A DNA stretch of 64,000 bases. Origin: Arthrobacter globiformis. GTDB taxonomy: Bacteria > Actinomycetota > Actinomycetes > Actinomycetales > Micrococcaceae. A program made the translations under genes and the position numbers. A model generated the notes under the pieces. It had not been told where the DNA came from and did not search any database. It was given only the letters and a program-made list of their open reading frames with translations. Of this stretch, positions 9,393-16,035 are shown one piece after another. Location: positions 2,356,001 through 2,420,000 of the forward strand of contig NZ_JAUSXI010000001.1 of NCBI RefSeq assembly GCF_030815865.1, read 5' to 3'. Numbering within the stretch: position 1 is the stretch's first letter; each line of letters starts with the position of its first letter.

Positions 9393-9547
9393 ATGTCTAC
9401 TAACAAAATCGTCGACGGCTACACCACCGCCGGAGCAGCGGAGCCATCGTGGCCGCCGCATTCATCGTCGCCCTCATGGTTGCCGCCCGCCCACAACATC
9501 AGCAACAGCAGTACCCGCCACCCAATGAAAGGCTAACTAATGCATGA
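9393..9547 (+). pseudogene. Possible small membrane protein with a one-base frameshift
   Basis: ATG 9393 opens MSTNKIVDGYTT; near 9425-9431 the sense continues in another frame as RRSSGAIVAAAFIVALMVAA followed by a Gln/Pro-rich tail (RPQHQQQQYPPPNERLTNA) ending at TGA 9545-9547. Adding one C at ACCACC-GCCGG would give a 51-residue protein with charged residues followed by one membrane helix, a realistic topology. Its stop overlaps the start of the AhpD-like gene. It is either a frameshifted gene, a base-calling error, or chance; I recognise no family. Confidence 0.35.
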
Positions 9548-9869
9548 TCACCAGGCAGATGCCCGGTACATGAAGGATCTGAAGGAAAGCGCGCCGGAGA
9601 TGGTCTCCGCGTTCTTCGCGTTCGACAAGGCGGTTTTCGGCAAGAAGGCCGGCGGCCTTGACCCCCTTGTCCGGGAACTCATCGCAGTCGGTGTCGCAAT
9701 CACCACACAATGCCCCTTCTGCATCGAGGATCACACCAAGCGTGCCGTCACCGCAGGAGCCTCCAAAGCAGACATTGCGGAGGCCGTCATGGTTGCTACC
9801 GCACTGCGTGCCGGCGGCGGAGTCACCCACGGGTGGAAAGCGATGAGAAGCATCGCCGAAGGGGACTGA
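9540..9869 (+). CDS. Carboxymuconolactone decarboxylase / AhpD-like protein
   Basis: The 109-residue product has the AhpD-like core: an upstream Glu in RELIAVGVAI, the CPFC redox pair, and His in CIEDHTKRAV, with the repeated AGASKADIAEAVMVA helix. AhpD-type members act as alkylhydroperoxidases using the CxxC pair; others are decarboxylases. Having the CxxC-x3-H arrangement favours the peroxidase type. The end of the gene is followed by a hairpin terminator at 9937. Its place after a pump under CsoR-like sites suggests a stress-related role (inference). Confidence 0.85.
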   Translation: MHDHQADARYMKDLKESAPEMVSAFFAFDKAVFGKKAGGLDPLVRELIAVGVAITTQCPFCIEDHTKRAVTAGASKADIAEAVMVATALRAGGGVTHGWKAMRSIAEGD

Positions 9870-9936
9870 GTAACGCGAAGGCAGGCGCCACACGGGATAC
9901 CACGCTTAGCCTCGCCTAGCCTCGGTAGCTAATCAA

Positions 9937-9975
9937 GGCCAGAACCCGAGCCATCGACCGGTTCGGGTTCTGGCC
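9937..9975 (+). terminator. 13-bp stem hairpin terminator
   Basis: GGCCAGAACCCGA (9937-9949) pairs exactly with TCGGGTTCTGGCC (9963-9975) around a 13-base loop. It lies between the AhpD-like gene and the convergent end of the second CGNR gene, so it can stop transcripts from both sides. There is no long T run. Confidence 0.65.
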
Positions 9976-10014
9976 ATAATCCCGGACGGGAGGGCGGCTT
10001 TGGCGCCCGCTTTT

Positions 10015-10611
10015 TCACGCGCTGTGTATCGCGCGTTTGCGTGCGTAGGCGCGTGCGGCGCGGACTCGGTCGCCGCAGCGGGTTGAGCACCATTGCCGTC
10101 GCGCGTGGGTGCGGAGGAAGAATCGTTCGCACGCGTCTGCTTCGCAGGAGGCGAGCAGCGATGCTTGGTCGCCGCTTAGCAGGGAGGCGGCATCATCGGC
10201 GATGACGGCCATGACGTGCTCGACGACCTGTGTCACGGGATGCTTGGCGCACCGGGTGAACCCGGCCGCCGGATCGAACCGTAAAAGCAGCGCGCCGGGG
10301 GCGCAGGTCAGCGCACGATTAACAGCATGCACGGCCGCTGCGGTGGGGACGTCGCCAGCGGTGTGCGCGGTGAAGAGATCGCGCAGGTCTGCGCGCAGGT
10401 CTGCGAGCCTGCCCCGGCAGTGCTCGTGCAGCACAGTGTCCGGTGCGATGAGATCGTGTGCTCTCAGCCAAGCCGCGGCGTCGTCAGGACCGTCCAATTC
10501 GTCGTAGCGTTTGCCTCCGGGCAGTTCGCTTGCGCTGTTGACCAGCGCGAGACAGGGATGCTCTTCGGCGCCTGGTACGGCTGCTAGCAGTGTCTCCGAC
10601 ATGGTTCTCAT
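10015..10611 (-). CDS. Second ABATE/CGNR-type zinc-finger regulator
   Basis: About 198 residues from ATG 10611 (or 195 from ATG 10602; neither has a strong ribosome-binding site). The N-terminal half is ABATE-like (HPCLALVNSASEL), and the C-terminus has CEADACERFFLRTHARRQWCS followed by TRCGDR. The signature residue is CGDR rather than CGNR, a conservative variant. It is divergent from a luciferase-like monooxygenase with 80 bases between them, copying the CGNR/hydrolase pair at 4.8 kb. A regulatory role over the neighbour is likely but not shown. Confidence 0.8.
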   Translation of the reverse strand: MRTMSETLLAAVPGAEEHPCLALVNSASELPGGKRYDELDGPDDAAAWLRAHDLIAPDTVLHEHCRGRLADLRADLRDLFTAHTAGDVPTAAAVHAVNRALTCAPGALLLRFDPAAGFTRCAKHPVTQVVEHVMAVIADDAASLLSGDQASLLASCEADACERFFLRTHARRQWCSTRCGDRVRAARAYARKRAIHSA

Positions 10612-10691
10612 GGTATCAGTTTCATTTAACCGTGAGGCAACTGCTACGCTCCAATCACGCCAAAGTGCATGTTTTTCCATGAGGAGTTTGT

Positions 10692-11780
10692 ATGAAGTTC
10701 GGTCGACCATCTGGCACGGCCCCGTTCACACTGTCCGTGCTTTCCGCTGGCGGCACCGGTGTCGGGATGACCGCTGAGGAGGGGCTCGCTGGCACGATCT
10801 CGCTGGCGCGGACGGCGGACCGGCGTGGTTATCACCGGTTCTGGATGTCTGAGCATCATGCGATGGGGGCGACCTCGGTGTCTTCACCGCCGTTGATGGT
10901 CGCCCGCCTCATCGCGGAGACAACGCGCATCCGCCTTGGCGCCGGAGGGGTGATGCTGCCTAACCACTCCCCGTTGCTGATCGCCGAGCAGTTCGGAATG
11001 CTGGAGGCTCTCGCCCCGGGCCGGATCGATCTCGGGCTGGGACGCGCCCCCGGCACTGATAGGGCGACTGCTGCGGCTCTGCGTCGGGGCGCGGATGCCA
11101 ACGACGGATTCCCACAGCAGGTGCTCGAATTGCTTCGTTTCCTGGGCGACGAGTTCCCTCCTGGACACCCCTACCGGCATGTCCACGCGGTTCCCGGCCC
11201 CTGGCAGGCAAAGGAGAACCGGGTGCCTGCGCCCTCGACCTTCCCGGAGGTGTGGGTGCTGGGCTCCTCTCCGTACTCAGCACAACTGGCCGGGCACCTC
11301 GGCCGACCGTATGCGTTCGCCTTGCAGTTCGGCGACGCTGATATCGATACGGCCATGCGTCTTTACCGTGAGAGCTTCCAGCCCTCCGACGTGCTCGCTA
11401 AGCCGCACACCCTCGTCAGCGTGCCCGCGGCGATCAGCGATGACCCGGCTGAGGCAAAACGGCAGGCGGCAACATCGGCGATGGCGATGCTGCGCATGTT
11501 CAAGAGCGAGGGCTACCTGCTCCTGCCTCCGGACGAGGTTGAGGCCTACCAAGCAACGATGCAGGAGCGGCAGATCCTCGACGCCTACACCAGCCGCAGT
11601 TTTCATGGCACCGCCGCTACTGTCGCTGACCGTCTCGAAGCCCTGCACGAGCGCACCGGGGTCGATGAGGTGATGCTCGTCGTCGGCGGCCATTCAACAA
11701 CCCTGGACCAGCGCGGGATCACCCTGATTGCCGATCACTACGCACTGCCGCACCTTGAGGCACCGCTTTCGGCCGCGTAG
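10692..11780 (+). CDS. LLM-class flavin-dependent oxidoreductase
   Basis: The 362-residue protein is a bacterial luciferase-like TIM-barrel oxidoreductase. Diagnostic segments are RGYHRFWMSEHHAMGATSVS, TTRIRLGAGGVMLPNHSPLL, LAPGRIDLGLGRAPGTD and VWVLGSSPYSAQLAGHLG. Members use FMNH2 or F420H2; the 'VLGSSPYSAQLA' type is usually FMN-linked of unknown substrate. The ATG is preceded by GAGGAG at 6 bases. It is divergent from the CGNR-type regulator and followed by an isochorismatase-like hydrolase, suggesting a small catabolic or detoxification unit. Confidence 0.87.
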   Translation: MKFGRPSGTAPFTLSVLSAGGTGVGMTAEEGLAGTISLARTADRRGYHRFWMSEHHAMGATSVSSPPLMVARLIAETTRIRLGAGGVMLPNHSPLLIAEQFGMLEALAPGRIDLGLGRAPGTDRATAAALRRGADANDGFPQQVLELLRFLGDEFPPGHPYRHVHAVPGPWQAKENRVPAPSTFPEVWVLGSSPYSAQLAGHLGRPYAFALQFGDADIDTAMRLYRESFQPSDVLAKPHTLVSVPAAISDDPAEAKRQAATSAMAMLRMFKSEGYLLLPPDEVEAYQATMQERQILDAYTSRSFHGTAATVADRLEALHERTGVDEVMLVVGGHSTTLDQRGITLIADHYALPHLEAPLSAA

Positions 11781-11843
11781 CAGTAGCCTCCCATAGCAAC
11801 ATTCCAGACGTTCACAACCAAACCCCATTTAAAGGAGAACACC

Positions 11844-12497
11844 ATGACCGCACCGCGCAGAGCCCTGATCGTCATCGACGCCCAACAGGAATACTTCGAC
11901 GGACTGCTCCCGATTCAATACCCAGCCCGCGATGAATCCATCGCCAACATCCAGACCGCGATCAAGGCCGCAGAGCAGACCGGAACGCCGGTCGTGCTCG
12001 TCCAGCACGAACTCCCGGCAAAAGCCCCGGTCTTCGCATCCGGATCGGCGACCTGGCAGAACCACCCCGAAGTAGCCGCCCACGAGAACGTAGCAGCCAA
12101 GCGCATCAGCAAGCAGTTCTCCAGCATCTTCGCTGACACCGACCTTGAAGGCTGGTTGCGTGAACAGGGCATCGACACGATCACGCTCGTTGGCTACATG
12201 ACAAACAACTGCGTGATTGCCTCCGCCGCGGCCGCCGAGCCTCTTGGATTCATCGTCGAAGTCCTCAGAGACGCGACCGGAGCAATCGACCTCGCCAACG
12301 ACGCCGGCATCGCGCCCGCACGCCACGTCCACGAGACCCTTATGGCGCTGCTGCACTCCAACTGGGCCGCCGTCACCGACACCGCGACCTGGACCACAGC
12401 ACTGCATACGAGCGCGCCGCTGACCAAGAGCGACCTCATCACCTCCGCCGCGCAAGGCCGCAGCACCCGGCAGGAAACCCAGGTAAGCCCCCGGTGA
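11844..12497 (+). CDS. Isochorismatase-family cysteine hydrolase
   Basis: The 217-residue product has the cysteine-hydrolase triad: Asp in LIVIDAQQEYF, Lys in AAKRISKQFSS and Cys in GYMTNNCVIASA. Members hydrolyse amides such as nicotinamide, N-carbamoyl compounds or isochorismate; which one applies is not visible. A clear AAAGGAG precedes the ATG. It follows the luciferase-like gene by 63 bases in the same direction, and a terminator hairpin overlaps its stop codon. Confidence 0.87.
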   Translation: MTAPRRALIVIDAQQEYFDGLLPIQYPARDESIANIQTAIKAAEQTGTPVVLVQHELPAKAPVFASGSATWQNHPEVAAHENVAAKRISKQFSSIFADTDLEGWLREQGIDTITLVGYMTNNCVIASAAAAEPLGFIVEVLRDATGAIDLANDAGIAPARHVHETLMALLHSNWAAVTDTATWTTALHTSAPLTKSDLITSAAQGRSTRQETQVSPR

Positions 12498-12512
12498 TGC
12501 CGGCCGGGGCTT
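12485..12512. terminator. Hairpin across the stop codon of the isochorismatase gene
   Basis: AAGCCCCCGG (12485-12494) pairs with CCGGGGCTT (12504-12512) with one bulge; the TGA lies in the loop. It sits between two convergent genes and likely acts in both directions. Confidence 0.55.
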
Positions 12513-12801
12513 ATGTGCAGCTCGTGGAGTTCTTGCCGAAGATCCGCCTGGTTGTCATCCGGTAGCTGAGCTCGCCGGAGAGTGATTGGGGCGTGACCCA
12601 GACCTGGTGGCCTTGGCACGCTTCGAACATTTGGCGCGGGTTGTTGCGTTCGGCCGCAAGCCAGAGTACGGAGGAGTCGGGCGTGACGTCTTCGACGAAC
12701 CCGGTTCTGATCACCTGGCCGTTTTGGCGGATTTCAACCAAAGCGTTGATCAACAGGCTCCAGTCACCGTGTTTACGCGGCGTTGCTCGGTTCAGTGTCA
12801 T
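12511..12801 (-). CDS. Small hypothetical protein, paralogue of the 53.6-kb protein
   Basis: The 96-residue product is predicted soluble and beta-rich. Its core, EDVTPDSSVLWLAAERN followed by RQMFEACQGHQVWVTP, resembles DELTEDNTVVWIIAG with RRAFDYREGTVIAP in the 65-residue protein at 53626-53823. Both look like a small SH3-like barrel. I recognise no named family and no catalytic residues. It lies alone after the terminator of the rraA operon. Confidence 0.6.
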   Translation of the reverse strand: MTLNRATPRKHGDWSLLINALVEIRQNGQVIRTGFVEDVTPDSSVLWLAAERNNPRQMFEACQGHQVWVTPQSLSGELSYRMTTRRIFGKNSTSCT

Positions 12802-12821
12802 GGGCTTTCAGGTTCTGGTCT

Positions 12822-12856
12822 AAAAGAAAGGCAGCGGCCCATGTGGGGCCGCTGCC
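12822..12856 (-). terminator. Rho-independent terminator of the rraA operon
   Basis: GGCAGCGGCCC (12830-12840) and GGGCCGCTGCC (12846-12856) form a perfect 11-bp stem with a 5-base loop. Read on the minus strand, the stem is followed by a U-rich tail (complement of TAAAAGAAA). It lies 35 bases after the rraA stop. Confidence 0.85.
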
Positions 12857-12890
12857 GCTCTTGCCGGGGGGGAGGGAGTCGTGGTGGCCG

Positions 12891-13532
12891 CTAGGAGGCG
12901 ACGGCTTCTTTGATCCGGTCGCGGATCTGGCGTTCGAGGTTTTCCTGGGCGGGGAGGGCCGCAAGAGTTTCGTTAAGTTCTGATTGCGGGATGACGACTA
13001 TGCCGTCCTGATCGCCGATGACGACATCACCTGGGTTGCAGACGACGTTGCCGCAGGCGACCGGTTTGCCGACATACCCGGGTCCGTTTTTAGAGGGCCC
13101 GGCGGGAACTACGGCGCGGGCGAAGACGGCAAGGCCCATCTCGTTCATCTCTTCGATGTCACGAACGGCTCCGTCGACGATCACACCGGTGACGCCCTTA
13201 TGGAGGCAGATTTCGGCGAGGATGCCGCCGAAGACGGACCGGTTGGTGACGGCGTTCCCGGAGATGACCAGGACGTCCCCGGGTTTGGCTTCGTCGAGTC
13301 CGCGGTGGATGGCGAGGTTGTCGCCTTCCCAAATCTGGATGGGGAGGGCGGTCCCGGCCAGCCGGGCACCGGGGGTCAGGCACCGGATGTCCGCTGACAT
13401 CATGTCCAGGCGTTTGCGTACGTCACCGATCAGCGCCGGGGGGTAGGCCGCGAGGGACTGTACGAGCTCCTGTTCGGGGCGGGGCCATTCGGGGTAGACG
13501 GTGATGTTTTCGGCGGAGGCGTTGATGTACAC
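12891..13532 (-). CDS. RraA-family aldolase/decarboxylase (HMG/CHA aldolase-like)
   Basis: The 213-residue protein has the RraA fold signatures GGILAEICLHKGVTGVIVDG and the invariant Arg-Asp of GAVRD. Family members cleave 4-hydroxy-4-methyl-2-oxoglutarate or 4-carboxy-4-hydroxy-2-oxoadipate to pyruvate plus another keto acid, or decarboxylate oxaloacetate. It is the last gene of a minus-strand operon after an MHS transporter and a 2-hydroxyacid dehydrogenase, and is followed by a strong terminator. In this setting it should act on a keto or hydroxy acid taken up by the transporter. The RNase E inhibitor role of E. coli RraA is unlikely here. Confidence 0.85.
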   Translation of the reverse strand: MYINASAENITVYPEWPRPEQELVQSLAAYPPALIGDVRKRLDMMSADIRCLTPGARLAGTALPIQIWEGDNLAIHRGLDEAKPGDVLVISGNAVTNRSVFGGILAEICLHKGVTGVIVDGAVRDIEEMNEMGLAVFARAVVPAGPSKNGPGYVGKPVACGNVVCNPGDVVIGDQDGIVVIPQSELNETLAALPAQENLERQIRDRIKEAVAS

Positions 13533-13562
13533 GAGTGGTTCCTTGGAGTTTGGTGTGCCGGG

Positions 13563-14552
13563 TCAGGCAGGGACTTTGCGGAGGTCGTTGGCGTTGACCG
13601 AGAACGCCGGGGTTGCACCTGCCAGGACGGCGCGTACTTCTGACCAGGAACGGGTGCCTGCTTCCTGGAATGCTTCCTGGGTCTGGCCGGCGATGTGGGG
13701 GGTGACGAGCAGGTTGGGCACTTCGTGCAGGGGCACCCTGTTGTGGGACAGCGGGTCCTTCATGTCGATGCTCTCGGCTTCGAGCACGTCAAGGGCCGCG
13801 CCGGCGAGGGTGCCGCTGGTAAGGGCCGTGACCAGTGCGTCCTCATCGATCAGACCACCGCGGGAGGTGTTGATGACAATGGCGCCGGGTTTCATCAGGC
13901 CCAGTTCGCGGGTGGAGATCATGTGGCGGGTGCCGGGCAGCAGCGGGGCGTGCAGGGTGATGATGTCCGCCCCGTCATACAGGGTGTCCAGTTCAACCAG
14001 GTCGGCGCCCGCGGCTGCGACGTCTGCGGCCTGAGCTATGGGGTCTGCGGCGAGCACCCGCATCCCGAAGCCCGTGGCAATGGCGGCGACACGCTTGCCG
14101 ATGGCTCCGAAGCCCACGATCCCGAGCGTGCGGCCGGAGAGTTCGAAACCGACCAGGTCTCCGCGGCCCTCGGCCCAGGTGCCGGCCAGGACACGGTTAG
14201 CGGCCGGGACGATTCGGCGCGTCAGGGAGAGCAGAAGAGAGAAGACGTGCTCGGCGACGGCGTTGCTGTTCGAGCCCGGGGTGCTGGTGACCCAGACACC
14301 ATTCTCTGATGCTGCCGGGATGTCGACGTTGTCGGTGCCGACCCCGTGACGGGCAATGATCTTCAGCCGGGGAGAGGCTTCGATCATTTCGCGGGTGAAG
14401 GTTTCCGCCCGCAGGATGACTCCGTCAATGTTCTCGCTGATGTCGAGGTAGTTGACCTTGTCGGGGCCGTAGCCGACGTGCACGATGGCGTTCTTGCGGA
14501 TGTCTGCCAGGACGTCCTCGTGGATGACGTCCGAGATGTAGATTTCGGTCAC
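13563..14552 (-). CDS. D-isomer-specific 2-hydroxyacid dehydrogenase
   Basis: Start taken at GTG 14552 (VTEIYISDVIHED), which avoids overlap with the upstream transporter. The 329-residue enzyme has the NAD-binding GFGAIG at residues 147-152, the catalytic Arg in INTSRGGLIDEDAL and the catalytic His in VTPHIAGQTQEA. It should interconvert a 2-hydroxy acid and a 2-keto acid; the PGDH-like sequence does not define which. It lies 30 bases upstream of rraA and 10 bases downstream of the MHS transporter stop, so the three genes form one operon. Confidence 0.88.
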   Translation of the reverse strand: MTEIYISDVIHEDVLADIRKNAIVHVGYGPDKVNYLDISENIDGVILRAETFTREMIEASPRLKIIARHGVGTDNVDIPAASENGVWVTSTPGSNSNAVAEHVFSLLLSLTRRIVPAANRVLAGTWAEGRGDLVGFELSGRTLGIVGFGAIGKRVAAIATGFGMRVLAADPIAQAADVAAAGADLVELDTLYDGADIITLHAPLLPGTRHMISTRELGLMKPGAIVINTSRGGLIDEDALVTALTSGTLAGAALDVLEAESIDMKDPLSHNRVPLHEVPNLLVTPHIAGQTQEAFQEAGTRSWSEVRAVLAGATPAFSVNANDLRKVPA

Positions 14553-14562
14553 GGTGCGGGGC

Positions 14563-15879
14563 CTAACGGTAGAGATGGGAAGAGGGATCGGAGTTGGCCC
14601 GCACGGTGAGGCCGACAACCAGCAGTCCGAAGGCGCCCGCGCCGACGAGGATAAAGGCGGGCACGAAGGTGTTGCCGGTCAGGTCAATAAGCCAGGTGGC
14701 GAGGTAGGGCCCGGCGCCGCCGCCGATGACTGCTCCAACGCTGTGGCCGAACGCGACGCCGGTGTGGCGGACGCGGGTGGGGTAGAACTCCAGCATTGCG
14801 CCGTAGGTTCCGGCCTGGCAGAGGGCGTAGGGGATGATGCCCAGGCCCAGGCCGAGCAGTGCCAGGACGAAGGAGTGCTGGTTCATCATGGCGAAGGACG
14901 GGATGGTGACGGCGACGTAGGCGACGTAGGACCAGAGCAGGACCTTCTTGCTGCCGATGCGGCTGCCGAGCTGGCCGGCCATGGGAATCAGGAGGGCCGC
15001 GAAGAGGACTGCCAAGAGGACGATGGTGGAGGCCTCGCCCTTGGTGAAGCCGAGGACTTCGCTGAAGTAGACGGCGACGAACACGGTGCCGATGTAGGTT
15101 CCGAGGTTTTGCACGAGGGAGATGGAGGTGACCTTGGCCAGTGCCTTGGGGTACTTGGTGAGGACTTCCTTGAAGGGAGCTTTGGAGGTTCCTTCAGTGG
15201 TTTTGTTGATGGCCTGGAATTCCGGGCTGTCTTCGACCTTCAGGCGCATGACCAGGCACAGGATGCCCAGAGGGAGGGCGAGGAGGAACGGGATCCGCCA
15301 GCCCCACGCTGCCAGGTCAGCGGCGGGCATCATTGCCGCGGCGAGGGCGGCCAAGCCGGCGGCCAGGCCCTTGCCGAGCTGGGCGATGCTGGGAATGAGG
15401 GAGACGAAGAGGGAGCGGCGGTTCGGGGCGGCCCATTCGTGGATGTAGGCGGCGGCGCCGCCGATTTCCCCGCCGGTGGAGAAGCCCTGGAGCATGCGCA
15501 GCAGCACCAGCAGGATCGGGGCGAGCACGCCGATCTGTGCGTAGCCCGGCAGGAGGCCGGTCAGGGTAGCGGCGACACCCATGCAGGTGATGCTCGCGAT
15601 CAGGCTGGTCCGGCGGCCCATGCGGTCACCGAGGCGGCCGAAAAACACTGCGCCGAGCGGACGGACGACAAATGCCGAGCCGAACACCAAGAGCGTGTTC
15701 AGCAGGCCGATGACCGGATCGTCGCCGGGGAAGAAGACGATTGCCAGGGTCGCGGCCACGTAGCCGTAGACGCTGAAGTCGTAGTACTCGATGAATGTAC
15801 CGAAAGCGGCGACGCCGGTAGCCTTCTTGGCCTTCGTGCGCCTCTCTGCATCGGGGGCGGCAATGGTTGGGGTAGTCAT
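14563..15879 (-). CDS. MHS-family MFS transporter (organic acid/H+ symporter)
   Basis: The 438-residue protein has 12 membrane segments and the metabolite:H+ symporter signature: GTFIEYYDFSVYGYVAATLA in helix 1 and FFGRLGDRMGRR in the first cytoplasmic loop. MHS members import shikimate, citrate, ketoglutarate, aromatic acids or proline betaine. The start is ATG 15879 preceded by AGAGAGG; longer in-frame starts run through the regulatory region. It is the first gene of the operon with the hydroxyacid dehydrogenase and rraA, so the substrate is probably a hydroxy or keto acid. Confidence 0.88.
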   Translation of the reverse strand: MTTPTIAAPDAERRTKAKKATGVAAFGTFIEYYDFSVYGYVAATLAIVFFPGDDPVIGLLNTLLVFGSAFVVRPLGAVFFGRLGDRMGRRTSLIASITCMGVAATLTGLLPGYAQIGVLAPILLVLLRMLQGFSTGGEIGGAAAYIHEWAAPNRRSLFVSLIPSIAQLGKGLAAGLAALAAAMMPAADLAAWGWRIPFLLALPLGILCLVMRLKVEDSPEFQAINKTTEGTSKAPFKEVLTKYPKALAKVTSISLVQNLGTYIGTVFVAVYFSEVLGFTKGEASTIVLLAVLFAALLIPMAGQLGSRIGSKKVLLWSYVAYVAVTIPSFAMMNQHSFVLALLGLGLGIIPYALCQAGTYGAMLEFYPTRVRHTGVAFGHSVGAVIGGGAGPYLATWLIDLTGNTFVPAFILVGAGAFGLLVVGLTVRANSDPSSHLYR

Positions 15880-15907
15880 CAAAGACCTCTCTGTCTTAGG
15901 GTTAGAA

Positions 15908-15928
15908 AAGTGGGACAGTGTCTCACTT
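15908..15928. promoter_or_regulatory. 21-bp near-perfect palindrome, candidate IclR operator
   Basis: AAGTGGGACA (15908-15917), a central G, and TGTCTCACTT (15919-15928) pair at 9 of 10 positions. It lies 29 bases before the MHS transporter start and about 110 bases before the divergent double IclR regulator. Position and symmetry fit an operator for that regulator; assignment is inference. Confidence 0.6.
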
Positions 15929-16035
15929 GGGGGATTGATTAAAGAATGCATGTGTTCCACGCCACTGTCAAGCGGTAGTGCGAAGCGCAGCGGAATCGAT
16001 GAGGAGGCCGGCGGATCCCGTGGGATACTGCAAAT

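Noticed and set aside
14554..15942. Long plus-strand open frame of about 460 codons
   Set aside because: It lies wholly antisense to the MHS transporter, has an Asp/Gly/Glu/Gln-biased composition typical of shadows of high-GC genes, and no family pattern.
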